From assembly GCA_036872755.1 (NCBI GenBank), contig JAVHNS010000019.1:124001-188000 (forward strand): a DNA stretch of 64,000 bases. The letters are read 5' to 3'. This stretch comes from Orbilia blumenaviensis (taxonomy: Eukaryota > Ascomycota > Orbiliomycetes > Orbiliales > Orbiliaceae). Of this stretch, positions 48,243 through 61,200 are shown piece by piece. A model generated the notes under the pieces. That model saw nothing but the letters and a program-made list of their open reading frames with translations. It was not told the origin of the DNA and ran no database searches. Every line of letters starts with the position of its first letter. The first letter of the stretch is position 1. The position numbers were made by a program, and so were the translations under genes.

Positions 48243-50309
48243 ATGTCGCTCGATTGTGGTTCGTCAAGGCAAGATGTCTTCGACTTCCTAGGGCTTCCCT
48301 TGGATGTTTTGAAGATGATATTCGATCGCGTTAGTACCATTTACCCCATTGTCGTTTCTATTTCTCCCTATACCCCCCTCTTACACACACACTCCATCCG
48401 TGGAACTACCTCCAACTGGAATTAGTGTTAACACTTTCGAACTGGATATATAGCTTGGGACAAGAGCGCTCTATCGTCTTGCACAGTGCAACCATCTACT
48501 CTTCGAACTTGTCATCCCACACCTCTACAAAGACTTCAGAGTGACAGTACGGCGGCGGAGAGAGGATCTCGATGAGCGACTAACATCAGCTTTGGACACA
48601 TTGACTTCAACCGAAAATAGCTATGCCACCCATATCCACGACTTTGCAGTCGCTGGTGAATGGTTCAAGACATATGCAAATGCCGACTCCGAATACGCCA
48701 AGAAGGGAAAACTATCACCGGGTGTTCTCATGCTCAACTCACTGGTCAAAATTGCGGTAATGCGTATGAACAATATCGAAAGTTTTGCGTGGGATATCAG
48801 GGATGTACCTCTGAGCAAGGGCCTAATCAATATGCTCCAGTCGCGGACAACATTGAAAAACCTTCGTTTTAGGCTAGCAGAGCGTTTGCATCCTAATTTG
48901 AGGGCGGCGGGGTTGGAGCCTTGTTTCACCGGCTTCAAAAATATCAAAATCCTCACTATCATGCTCATCGAGACACTGGAGCAGCTCCGGCAAGTTGGTG
49001 ACATTGTATCAGACTCCCCAGATATGGTAGGGATCAAAGTCGCGCTGAAGCCAAACATTCCTGGTACCGAAGGCATGGATATGTCCAAGATATTATTTAG
49101 AGGCCCCCGGAGAGCTCTGAGCGAATCTCTATCAAATCTACGGAATATCAATCTACCCGACGAGAGCTACAGTTCCTCAGAGGGGTTCCAAGAGGAACCT
49201 TATGAATCAATGTCCGACCAGGAGGGCGGATATCGTTTCGAGGATTTTCACTACCCGCAAAAACATGCCTTCGTCTCGCTCAAGCTCTATAGAGTAATGT
49301 TTCCGCCACAAAGCAACCATCTCTCCCGTGTGATCGACTTTTCGAAATTGGTTCGCCTATCCCTATGGCAATGTGGCACTCACCCCGCTTTCTGGAGGTC
49401 CCTTACCTCGAACACGGAGCAGCTCGTGCCTCGGCTACAGTGCATAATTACGGACGATGCCATCCCAGAACTCGCCGATTTTTTGGAGTCATTTTCTGGG
49501 TTGCAGGAATTCTACCTTGTCCATAGTTCCGGTAACATGACTATGGAGCAGCTCACACGTGGATTACTTAAACATCATGAATGTCTGAAGTGCCTAGCTG
49601 TATATCATCTCGAGCCAGACAACTTGGTTTTCGACAAAAAAGCGATTCGTATGCTTCTAAGAAAGTGCAATGGGCTCAGAGAATTAGCCCTCTCTGTCAA
49701 AGATGAGGATTGGGTAAGCGATCGCCAGCCTTTCACCGTGAGTATTTTCATTGAGCGCAGAATAGCTAATATCGAATCAAAATATAGTCCTATTTTGTTA
49801 ATACACTAGAGAGCTTGACGTCACTACTTGCCATTCATGTTCTTCTGGAGGATATTCCCAATAATGAACAGATTGCAGGCACACTTGGTAGCCTGATGAC
49901 AGCAGCTGTTGGAGCCCTTCAGGACCTTGAGTATGTTGTTGTCAACGATAAATATTATCGAGTTGAGGGTAGCGCAGGCGATGCCGATCCTGAGGAGGCG
50001 AGCGATATTGAAGATGCAGATGGTGAAGGAATGCTACAACGGACCGGGACGATGAGTCCGTTAGGCATCGCAAGCACTCCAGCTATGCCAGAAGGTCTTG
50101 GGCCTGGTCCAAGCTCGCCGTTGACAGAAGATCCTATGAGTGTTGAAAGCTTCCCTCCCTTGTCTCAACCCTCGCAAACAGTAGCGATTAGTCCTAAGCG
50201 GTCAAGGCCGTTCAAGAAGAGACGCGCGGTGCGCTACGTCGACCTTGATCCGGATCAAATCGACAACATCAACATCTTCACGGTTCTCCGGACTACGAAC
50301 CGACGATAA
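48243..50309 (+). CDS. F-box protein of the fungal LRR-like type
   Basis: Exons 48243-48329, 48454-49713 and 49788-50309 give 622 residues from the first in-frame ATG. An F-box-like start, FLGLPLDVLKMIFDRLGTRA then LYRLAQCNHLLFELV, is split by intron 1. A large region with irregular Leu-rich repeats follows, then an acidic, disordered tail with a basic RPFKKRRAVRYVD motif. F-box proteins bring substrates to SCF ubiquitin ligases by binding Skp1; the substrate here is unknown. The true start may be further 5': the frame is open back to 47811, with protein-like Ser/Pro-rich sequence and a basic stretch (KGLISRVLSAKKKQNRRQSA) but no ATG, so a 5' exon is likely. Confidence 0.8.
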
Positions 50310-50519
50310 TGAATGGTGACGAATTTCCGGGAATGGTGCATTGGTTCTCTCTGACATTTTTCTTTCTTTCTTGGCTCAAATTTCCTTCGACACGAACCCC
50401 CCACGACCCGGCGTTTGGCCGTTCCTAATTCCTTAATGTTGTCAAATTCCCTAAATCATTCTTATCCCCCTTTTTCCTTTTGATTAGTGTTGAGTTCCAA
50501 CGATATACAGGATATGGGT

Positions 50520-50563
<44 letters not shown>

Positions 50564-52554
50564 ACTATTGATTCTTTGATTCATTTCACGCAGTTCGGGA
50601 GGAGTTTACAGGCGCAAACGAGGCGGGGTAACAGCGATGTGTTTTTTTTTTTTCCCCTTCGGGCTTTCAAAATCTTTTTTTGTTTATGTTTTGATTTGTT
50701 CTATCTTATTTTATTTTTTTTTGTCGGTTGTTCTGTTATTTGTTGCGTACACCGCATTGCAAGTCTCGCATTTGGGTTATGGGTTTGTCGGTTTTTTTTT
50801 TTTTGGTTTTTTTGTATGGACAGCGGGGTGGGAATGAGATGCGATTTCTTCCTATTTTATTTAATTCTCCGAAGCCGAGATCTTTCTCCCTATTTTCCTT
50901 ATAGGAATGTCATGATGGAAGTGACTTTCTGGCGCCCCCTGATTTCTGTTTGGGGCTCCGAAAAGAATTTGAACCCGTGATGATTCAGATGTGATTTATG
51001 TGAATCTGTTGAAATGTGATCACGGGTTGGGACTTAATTAGCTGAGTCCAAGCTGTTCGGCCTCGCACCGGCAATACTGCTTCGCTAGATCACAAGCGGA
51101 GAGGGGTCTAGAATAGGCTTGCCTAGCCAATAGGCTCCGAAGACAGCCGGGATGGTAGATTTTAGACGGTCTCAATGGACTAGCGGTGACGTGGTGGTGG
51201 AATTCGATCACAGAATGATGCCAAATGCAATGATGATGCGAGTCGAGCACAACATACCACCCAGGGTTGACATGACATGACTTCGACGCAGCTCAAGCTT
51301 GGACTGGTGCGAAGAATCCGACCACCAACTGGCAAAGCAGGCCACACACACGCAGACACACACACATACACAAGGATGGGAATGGTCATGCAGGCAGCCG
51401 AACTGGGAAAAATCTGGGGAAATAAGGTTGGAGTGTGATCCCTGGATCGTGCATGAAGCCGCCCGAGGATCACCCCCGAAGGAGCCAGTTTTTTATTTTT
51501 TTAGGGCCTTTGGGTTGTTGTCAAACAGCTTCTGGAAGTCCGAACAGCGGCGAGCAAAGCTCAAACCAGCGCACAAGGGGGAAGGAGTGGATTTACGCAG
51601 CCATAGACATGCTCCAGACGGTTGGATATGCAATATGCATATGGGAAAAAGGGCTCCTCGGAATCAGTCCGCTGGGTACCCCGGATTTTCGGATGTGCCA
51701 CTCTAATTATATCCGCCACGTGCGACACCGATTGAACGGACTTCCTCCAGGCAAAAAACCAGCAAGGAAAAAAAAAATTTTGATGTCAGAGAGTGGTAGC
51801 GGGCATGCTGGGGACGATTGGATACGACAGGGCAGGCAAGCATGGCGTCAGAGCCTGTTGTGGAAAACTTTTGTCAAGCGTTACCCCATAGAAACTACTA
51901 GCCGGTTTTTGTGAGGAAACTGTTACCCCATCAGAATCCAAAAGAGGCAGCGGCTTAGATAATTGGCAAGGCCAGCTGATGTCGCTGTGGCCACACTCCG
52001 AGTCCGCGAGCAGTCTTTGTCCGAGAGAGAGCTCGACTATAAAACTTTCTCTGGCGGTTTTGGTGTTTTGGCACACAAAGAAGAGCTGTTTTGGGCCAAA
52101 TGTGACCAAATGTGACTACAACCACCACACTCGCTCGCCTTGGTGAACACCGCCGGTATTAAAGTCCGCCGCCCCCCGAGACAAAAGCTTAAATCTAAAT
52201 TTTCCCCCTCGAAAATATCATTATCATTATCATCGACCATTCAAGCCATCAATCCAATCCAATCCAATCATCAATAGAGTCAATCAGATCAGATCAGATC
52301 AGATCAGTCATTCACCAGGCTCTGGTATAAAAACAAGCATCAAAGAACAAACATACTCAAACTCAAAATCAAACGTCCACATCAATATCATTTCCATATC
52401 ATAACCAATTAGCATAGCATCACCATCGTCACAAGCATCATCATTCATTGTCCACCTCTTCCTTGCATAACAATATACATCCATCCCATCTCATCCCATC
52501 AATATCCATCCATCCATCCATCCACATTTGTAAGACCGATCGACAGATAGAGAT
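50310..52554. other. Spacer with poly(T) tracts
   Basis: 2.25 kb. A 42-base T tract at about 50521-50562 and further T-rich blocks to 50820 create a false Phe-rich frame (50480-50980). From 52130 the sequence becomes CA/CT-rich with an AGATC x5 repeat (52287-52308), like a 5' leader of the next gene. The frames at 51180-51914 are not convincing. Confidence 0.5.
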
Positions 52555-54123
52555 ATGGGATTTCACTCAAAGGAGTTCTCCTACGCTTCCTGGGAATATG
52601 AGACGCAAGCGAAAGCGACCCCCGCCTCCGGCAATGTCGAGCGTCCTCCCCTGCCTCACGACCAGTCCGACAGTGTCGATAACAGGGCCCCTTTCGAAAA
52701 GCTTCCAGTCGAGATATACGGTAAGGAACTTCCACCTCCCGACCCCTCCATTCGTTGACCACTCCATCTAATATGAACACATCGTCCGGCAGACCAAATC
52801 TTCTCATACCTGATCCCTCAGGAGCCTCCATCCGGCTACAAGAGACGCAACAGCGACTTATCTGCTGTTCTCAAGTCCTCTCGCACCTTGTATGCTGCAA
52901 CTCTCTTCACCATCTTCCAAAATGCAATGTTCCCACACTCCCCAGTCTACTCCAAGTTCCTTGACCAGATCACCCACCATCCAGTCTTGGGAGGAATGGT
53001 CCGCCGAATGGATTTCTCGCAGTACACCTCTGTCGGCTTGGGAAGGACCGGTCGGATGAACATGGAAATGCAAAACCTCACTGCAAAGACCCTCACCAAG
53101 GGTCTCAGAGCCACCGGAAACCTCCGCGAGTTCCTCGCACAGGAGGCTTTGGGCCCAGATATTGATGCATCCGTTCTCGAGGAGCTGTTCTTCACCCTTC
53201 CTCTACTCGAAGCTGTCGATTTCTGCGGTGCCTCCGCCTCTCGATTCAAGGAAGCCTTTACTGAAGTCATGCATCCGTGGAACCCAAAGCTTCCAGAATC
53301 GTTTCCCGTTCAGAGGCTGAGCTTGCACGAGTGCACTACCCTTGCCACTAGTGTTTTCACGGCCATTCTTCCAAGGCTCCCAAACCTCACCCATCTCGAC
53401 CTTTCCCACACCCAAGTCACCGATTCGGCTTTGATGTCGATCCCTGCAACTGCCAATATCACACATCTCTCGCTTTCCAAGTGTGCCCGCCTCAAGGGTG
53501 AGAATGTCGTCACATTCTTGCTTGAGCACCCGGCTGTTCGAAACCTGAAGGTCCTCAACCTCCACTACGATGCTAGTCGGTATAGGTTATTGTCTGCTAT
53601 CGATGTTGAAGACCTGCTCCCGAATCTTCCAAAGTCATTGGTGTCCCTCAATTTGACTGGTGCATCCATCTCATCCGAGCATATGCCAATGCTTCTTCCC
53701 CTTGTATCCCGCCTTGAAGAGCTGTCCTTGGGCCACACCGAGCTTACTATGGAGGATATCAACACATTCTTTGCACCACAATGGAAGTCAAACCTCCGGT
53801 ACCTTGATCTTACTGGTATCTCAGCTGTGTCTCCCAACGCGCTTCATTTTTCTACTGGTGCTATCCTTCCGCAAAATACCACCCTCCAGGTCCTTGAACT
53901 TTCGGAGAAGAACGTAAGTGGCTGTGCCAAACTCCAAGCTACCAAGAGATGCGGCTGGTCCGAGCAATCCTATGGGCGGCGATCATGGTTAGTGAAGAGC
54001 AATACCCATGACGATGGCGAGAGGTCATGGAAGATGGGAAGCAAGAAATGGGGAAACCGAAAGATTCCCTGCAACTCGGGTGAGGTTGGCGGCATTTACG
54101 CCTACTACGGTCTCGCAAAGTAA
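52555..54123 (+). CDS. Leucine-rich-repeat protein, fungal family
   Basis: Two exons, 52555-52720 and 52793-54123, encode 498 residues. After a polar N-terminus and a short F-box-like helix (FEKLPVEIYDQIFSYLIP) come LRRs from about residue 150 to 370: LPNLTHLDLSHTQVTDSAL, ITHLSLSKCARLKG, LVSLNLTGASIS, LEELSLGHTELT and LRYLDLTGISAVS. The C-terminus has the fungal-conserved stretch RCGWSEQSYGRRSWLVK, then DDGERSWKMGSKKWGNRK and GEVGGIYAYYGLAK. The gene may act as an F-box/LRR adaptor. A GTAAGT word at 53914 could be read as a donor, but the frame remains conserved-looking through it, so no intron is placed there. Confidence 0.85.
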
Positions 54124-54314
54124 AGGGTCACCTGCCTTGGTTCCCGCAATTAATATTCACTGGGTTATTGCCCGGTTTTCAAAAACGAATTCATGTCGGA
54201 AAATGATGGCGTTTGGAATCCTCCAATTTTTTCTTTCTTTCCTAGTCTTTTCGGTTCATGTTCCTGTGGCCTCGTTTCCCGTTTTTAATTCTTCAATGGC
54301 GTTGGATTTCCCCT

Positions 54315-54349
<35 letters not shown>

Positions 54350-55516
54350 CCTGTTCTACTCTCGTATCAACGAGAAACAAAAAAAAGGCTTCATGGCGCT
54401 GTTTTGATTTCGACTTCAATGCTGTCTTCTTTTAATCTGCCTTTTCTACTCTTCATTCTGGCCTTTTCCGTCTGCATGAGTTTCAAAGGATAAAAGTTTT
54501 TCCAGTTTTTGTTCTGGTCTGCAACAAAAGTCCTGAGGTTTTTATCAAGTTTTTTTCTTTTCAGCCGTTCAAATTCAGCTGGGAGTGGGGCGTTTTCTCG
54601 GAAAGGAAATTCAGGGAAAACACAAGTTCTACTCTTACTCTGTCTACGTTTTCCCGTCATAGCCTTCATACATTGTATTATAACATCTACCGTTTTCATG
54701 AACAAACACTTAGTAATGAGAAGTACTATACATGACCATGAACCACATATATAAGAGTCACGTAATTAAGGTTTACGAAGCCAAGCAATCAAGTATATTG
54801 TGTGCTTGGGTGTGCTCGAAAGCCGGCCTCAAGTCGGCGACTGGCCGCCTGTTTAGCTTACGTCGCTGGGTAAATGTAAATTAAAGCCAGGTTGGTCGAG
54901 AGAGGAGTTATTTTATTCATTTGCATAAAATGTGTGTAACCAATTATCCCAACACTTCCACCCCCCCAGTAATATGTATGCGTGTGTGTGTGTTTTTTTC
55001 TTCTGTAACTGTAATATCTGCTATGCGCCACCACCCTCCAAAAAAATCGGTCTAATGAATTAATTACAAAGTTATTAACTTTTTAAATTTTTGATTTCGC
55101 GAGCTCAATCCTTTTTTTTTTTTTGGTTTGTTAATCGGGTTTTAATCCTCGTTGTCGTCGTCGTCGTCGTTACCAACTCAGCATCATCCCAATGTGCGTA
55201 TATGCACGTGGGTTAAAATAAGTGACAAGAAGGGGAGGGAAAGAGAGAAAACAGAAGGAAAAGAGAAAGGGGAAAGGAAAGAAGAACCCATGCAAAGATG
55301 AAGGATTATGTAGAAATATGATTGTGGTGGACTCCAGGCCAAAGCAAATGCAGCACCGATGGGAATACCCCGCATCAACTGACCCAAAAGACCCATGAAT
55401 CCCGTATGTTATATATAGCCCTCCCAAGTTGCTTCCCAAAAGAAAAGAAAAGAAAGAGTGAAAAATCACATTACTTGGTTCATTGAAGGCATTTTAACTT
55501 TTCGGTTTTCACCGTT
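54124..55516. other. Convergent 3' spacer
   Basis: 1.39 kb between two convergent stops. It has a T tract of about 26 at 54324-54349, TGTG repeats near 54980, a T tract at 55111 and GTC repeats at 55151-55170. The short frames (54391-54705 and 55170-55469) show no domain. Confidence 0.55.
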
Positions 55517-56984
55517 CTACATGATAATGGCGGGGACTAGAGACGTGGTTGTTAGTCTAGATATAATATATCCGTATACAATAGAAGCGTAAAACTTACC
55601 ATCAATATTAGCCTTGATAGTCTTGTGGGGCAGGATAGAACCACCATTGACGTAAACCTCGTCGGCAATCGTAACATCATCTCCCATAACAGTGACATTT
55701 TCCAGTCTAGCCCATTTCCCGACTGTACCGTGCCAGCCGACGATGGTGCTCTTGATCCAGGCGTGATCCTTGATTCTCGAGCCCTCGAGGACGACGGATC
55801 TCTGAATCCGGACGCCATCGCCAATGACGACGTTAGGTCCAACGGTGACATTGGGTCCTATCCTGCAATTGTTTCCAATCTTAGCCGATGGATCGATCAT
55901 GACGTTTCCGCCATGGACGAATGGTTGAGAGGATGGCGTCAGAAGCTTCGAGCCCTTCTTCGTCAGAGAAGAGAGGAACAAGCAAGTACCGGACAGGAAG
56001 TCCTTTGGCTGCCCAACATCCATCCAGAAACCTTCAAGGTCGAATGAATGCAGCTGACCATCCCGGGTCATGGCAGGGAAAGTCTCTTGCTCGATAGAAG
56101 TCGGCCTTAGCTCTATTCTGCCAAGAACAGACGGGTTGAGAATGTAAATTCCAGCGTTGATTCGGTTTCCAACAAACTCGACTGGTTTCTCGACGAAGCG
56201 ATCTATTCTTGTGGGGTGACCCGGCTGGTGGACAACAACACCATATTTCGATGGCTCCTCGACTTTGGTGACGACGATAGTACCTTCGTCGCCATGTGTC
56301 TTATGAAAGTCGGCGAGCTGTTGGAAGGGGTAGTCGCAGACGACATCAGAATTTAGGACGAAAAATGGCTTGTCGTCTTTTCCGAGAATTTCCTCGGCGA
56401 GTTTCAGGGGACCGGCGGTACCCAATGGCTCGTTCTCGACGGAGAAGGTGATTTTGACGTTGTATTGTTCTTCGTACTAGATGCGGGGTGTCCTTTGTGT
56501 CAGAATAGCTGCTAGGTAGCTCGGAACACGAGCGGACCGAGGGAAATACGCTCACTAACCTTCTTAAGATGTGCAACCATGACATCTGGGCGGTAATTTA
56601 CGGCCAAAACGATATCAGTGACACCAGCTGCAGCTAAAGCTTCAACTTGGTGCAAGATCATTGGCCGGTTGCAAAACTCGACCAATGGCTTTGGCAATGT
56701 GAGCGTCTAGAGCTCCAAATATGCTACGTGTTAGCTGGAGAGACGCAGGCAGAATTTAATGCAGGAAAATAGAAATTGATGCGTGTAATTCTGAAGCTGG
56801 CGACAGCAAAAAGCTTCGCTGGTTAAGCTTGTGGGTAATGGCTTATTGGAACTGACCAAGGGACGTAGACGGGTACCAAAACCGCCGACAAGAATTAAAG
56901 CTTCACGAAGGTTTTACACGTCAGTACGGATACCCAGCACATGCTGATGCGAGATTAAGTCAAAGAGCGCAGCATACCCTTCAT
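55517..56984 (-). CDS. MPG1: Mannose-1-phosphate guanylyltransferase (GDP-mannose pyrophosphorylase)
   Basis: Five exons: 56978-56984 (7 bases: ATG, AAG, G), 56857-56900, 56560-56706, 55600-56476 and 55517-55536 (20 bases); 364 residues, the standard length. It makes GDP-mannose from GTP and mannose-1-phosphate for N-glycans, O-mannose, GPI anchors and wall mannans. Seen: the nucleotide-binding [19 protein letters not shown], split over two introns, [12 protein letters not shown], the active-site Lys in [21 protein letters not shown], and a C-terminal left-handed beta-helix ([20 protein letters not shown]) ending NIDVPAIIM. Both terminal exons are tiny and are recovered only by splice and protein conservation. 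Confidence 0.97.
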
Positions 56985-58206
56985 GGTGATGGTATAGGAA
57001 AATGAGAAGGTTCAGACCGGTATATCTGTCTGGATTGCGGTGTCGTGAAGCTTAATTTAGAAGCCCTTGTCGACTAGAACGAACAAGTGGATTCTTGGTA
57101 GGCAGGTATAGAAAACGAGCGACAGCGATATCGCAAAGGTCGATCGCGGGTTCAGCAAGAAGGATAAGGTAAGCAGGGCAATGGTGGGAGGGACGAGGGA
57201 TGAAGGCGGGAGCGGTCAATGGAAGAGGACGATATAAATAAAAGCCCGGTAGGGAGATTAAAAGGAGGTAGGCTGTGGTGTGGTGGTATTGGTGGTGGGC
57301 GGTGGGCTGGTGGTAGCGGTGCGGTGGTGGTGGTGGTGTGGTGGTGCGTTGAGCTGGAAGTCAGCTCCTGCTGGGCCGCTTAGCTTAAGTTGCCCTGCTG
57401 GCCTCTTCGGCCAGAGACATTTTGTTCGCTGTGGATGAGGAGATCCAATCACCGGACGTCCTGGCCAAGGGTATCCCATCCTCCACGTCCCATCGCCGCC
57501 CATTTTAACTGGATGGGGTTAGTCGGACCCCCCCGAAATACCGAGTCGAGCGAATCTATACTTAACTTCAGGGGTCGGCGAACTGCTGGTGTGATAGCCC
57601 TGTGGGGAATTTAAGGAGAATCGAGGGAGATGCAGATGGCAAAGCGCTGCAGAGACCATGCATATGTCCGTACATACTTATTCCATGGCACGGTGTATGG
57701 TCTCAATCACGATCGTGTAACTCGCCTTCGAGTTTAGCTTTCGATCCTGGCTTCGGCTTCGGCTTCGGCTTCGGTTCCGAGGGTTCAGAATTATAATATA
57801 ATCCGCTCGCTGCGCATTACTATATCATTTTAGAAGGAATATCGGTTCAGGCAACATCAATGGCCCATCAGATAAAGGACATTTAATGCTTGCGCCGCCC
57901 CACAGTTCTCATCAGTAGAATAAATCGGCAAGACAGAAGTAAAATAAAAGTAGAAAAATAGAAAATAATAAAGGTTAAGGTAAGAAAGGGTAAGGGTAGA
58001 GCCAAAGGTAGTAAGTATGTTTATAATAGAAAATAAAAAAGAGAAAGAAAGAAAGACCAATACACTAGGAAGATTGCATTCCCCCCTCCCCACTAGGAAA
58101 CATCGCCCTCCTTCTCAGGTTCGGTTGGACCGCTTGCTCGCCGCCGAGTGCGCTCTGTTCAAGTCCACAAAGTTGTGGAAGTACTGAGGCATCTGAATGC
58201 TAGGAT
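56985..58206. other. Promoter of MPG1 and 3' region of SEC3
   Basis: 1.22 kb. GGT/GTGGTGG-rich repeats (57270-57350) lie about 300 bases upstream of MPG1, with a CGGCTT x4 repeat at about 57750-57774. A-rich, low-complexity sequence occurs near 57950-58055. I see no gene. Confidence 0.5.
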
Positions 58207-61200
58207 TCTATTTAGCGCTCATCTGCTTAGCAAATGCGGCGATGACGTCCTCTCTCTTCAATGGCATTTCCAGGCCTTGGTCACGGTATGTCCCCTGCAA
58301 CAGGCCGTTCATCCGATTCACCAATCTCAGATACTCCGTCTCCGCCTCCTTCAAAACCCTCACCGAGAGCGGATCAAGGTGCCCCTCATCCCCAAACTGC
58401 TTTGTTACTCTCTTGACAAGTTGCTTGACCCCGTCTCTAACATGATTTCCAGAAATTTCCTTCTGGTTGTCGTTGAGGATTTCTTTGAACTTAAGTTTAG
58501 TGAAGCCCTTTTTGCCCAGTATCTCCTCGGGTGTTGACGTTTGCTCCAGTGCTTCAACTCCTTCAACGAAATCCTATCGTGTGGACTCAGGTTAGCCAAC
58601 GCGCAAAATAAAGATCCATGCTAGATAGCGGTGCTACTTACTAGTGTCTTTTCCAGGTGCTTGCGGATCGCAGCGCCGACGTATAAAGACATGTGTTCCT
58701 TGTACTCTTCCTCTGCTTTCTGCTTCGAATCTTGTAGAACCGAGTTATTGCGCACATCCAAAGCCTCCGTGTAATAGTCCATGTTCTGTATTATCATAAT
58801 ATGGTAATGGAGGGCTTCTTTGTCTTCCGGGTCTACTGTCTGTGCACCTCCCGAAGATGACTGCTTTGCTATAGCTTGCATTGCCTCGAACATTGCCTTG
58901 TTAAGGATACCATAGCCATTATTGACTAGCTCCCGAACTTCCAAGCTCTCATCCGTAAGCTGCTCCGGCGGTAGCTGGTCTTCGATTTTGGCTGAGAACA
59001 GCTACATGGCATGGTCAGCTTCGTCTAAAGGGGGGCAGCAAGCAATGTTTCTTACCGGGAATGATTTGATGAAGTCTAGGACAGTCCGCTTCTTCTTAGA
59101 TTTGACCTTAGTGGCCTCAATAGCACGCACTTGCTCCTTCAAAAATGCAATGAAAGCACTCTTCATGTTTTCACTTAATTTCAGGAGACATTTGACGAGG
59201 AACTCTTGGTTTGTTCCTTCCCTGAACAGACCTAATTTTTTTTCAATAGCATAAATAACGCCGACTCCTTGTCTATATCATATGTTAGCAATTAAGAGCG
59301 CAATGAGGGCAGTGTTACACCTAAGGGGTGGCGGGCCTACAATGGATCATTCGATGTAATCACACCAACGAAGGACTGTATTTCAGTAGGTAGGAATGCG
59401 AACACATCGGTCATCGTTTCGTATAGCCTTTTTGCGACTTGCTTATCCTGTTCTGGTACCCGCCTTCGGTTTAGATCGCTAGGCCGTCTATCATCAGGAT
59501 GCCCACTTTGAATGAATTCGAGGAAGTTCGACGCTGAGTTGGAGGACATATGGAAAAACTCGGAGAGGAAGTTTTGCTCCGCTGCCACGAGAGGTATTAT
59601 ATTATCGAGGAAGCCAGCAAAACATTCGCTTCCTGGTAATCTACCATCCTGTGCCCTTTCTGCCGTTGCCCTAGCACTGGTATCGTTGCTCTGGGACCGG
59701 AATGGTTTGGCACGAGTCGCAGATCTCATCACTCCAAGCCCTCGAACAGAGCTGCCCTCTGACTCCTTCTCGGCGTGCGTGAATACTTCAAATATTTATA
59801 TGTCAGACTAACATATCCACAGACTTGTTAAAGCAACCGGAAACTCACAGATTTCTTGGTCTTCGGCTGTTGGCTTCCTCATAATACTCTTCCATCCCCA
59901 GATATCGTTCCCTATCTCTTCGGTGAACTGCTCTTTCACAGCAACCGCATACTCTCGTACCAGTGTGAGATAGCTACTGCGATCGATATCCCTAGTGAAA
60001 AGAATGAGACCGGCAAATTTGTATAATGAGTGATAGACATCAGCATGGGTAAGCGCCTTTGGCCTTCCAACCGGACGCGCGCCTGGTTTAACCGGGGCAG
60101 ACCCGTCCAATGCCTTAACCAATGTCATCAAGTCTTGCTATTGTGAAGTATTAGTATGCAATATCAATACGATATAGGTACTGCGGTTTACATACGCGGC
60201 ACTGGAATTTCATATACTCGATGAGACGTCTGGAGAACGTTCTACTATCCTCAACATATTTATCCTTCTTATCCTTCAGAGCCATCATCTTACCCATCCC
60301 GGCCTCGCCTAAGGCAATGTCATCCAGGTCATTTCCCTCCGTAGTGGCTTTAGCACCGGCAGCTGTTGCAACAGTCGGATCAATGGTGACAATAGCCTTG
60401 TACACTACGCACAACGAACTTTCGATGTCTGGAAGATGATCTACTTGGACTTTGGTATTTCGTAAGGTGTCAATCTCTTCTGGTGAGATGCTAACTGTTT
60501 GCAGCAAGAGCTCGAGCTCCTTCTGAAGAGTTTTTTGGTTGGCTGTTTGAACTTGTAGACCTTGAGATTGATTTTCGATATAAGCGATGTCATCTTGTAG
60601 ACTCTGCCCCGCTCAGTATCGCGATTAGTATATGAACTCTGTTGATTTCTGCATGGATTACAACATACCATCAATTCAACCGCGTACAGTGTAAGTAGAC
60701 CATCCAGTTCGTCACATTGCGCCAAAGTTTCGTCCAACTGCTGTGCCAGCTCTTCGATTTTTGTCGTATTTGCAGCCTTGTTATCAGAGTCCGTTGCAAT
60801 CCAGATGTTCCCACTTTCCACTTTAGCGAGCTCCTGTCGGACCTCGGACTCAAGGGCATCGATTTTCATATTCCTACCATCCCAGCCAAACTCTTCTAGT
60901 ACGGCATCAAGATCCACCGTCATATTCGTAAAATCAATTTGTGACATGTACTTATTCCTCGCACTGCTTGAAGCCGCCGAACGGCGTCGTTTATGGCGAG
61001 CGGAAAGGAGTGATTGTTTACCAAGGGGTTTCTCCTCCGTTGTGGCAGTGGGTTCGCCTTGTGCATCTATCTCCGGTGCATCGAGAACGACTGTCTTGGG
61101 CATCTTGGGCACAGCATCATGAGATGGCTCTCGTCGCATGGCAGTCGAGTCCGGCGTACTAGATATATCGATTGATGGAATAGGGCGTGATTCCTGCCGC

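Noticed and set aside
50480..50980. 166-codon Phe-rich plus-strand frame
   Set aside because: Runs through poly(T) tracts; a 15-residue Phe run and no domain.
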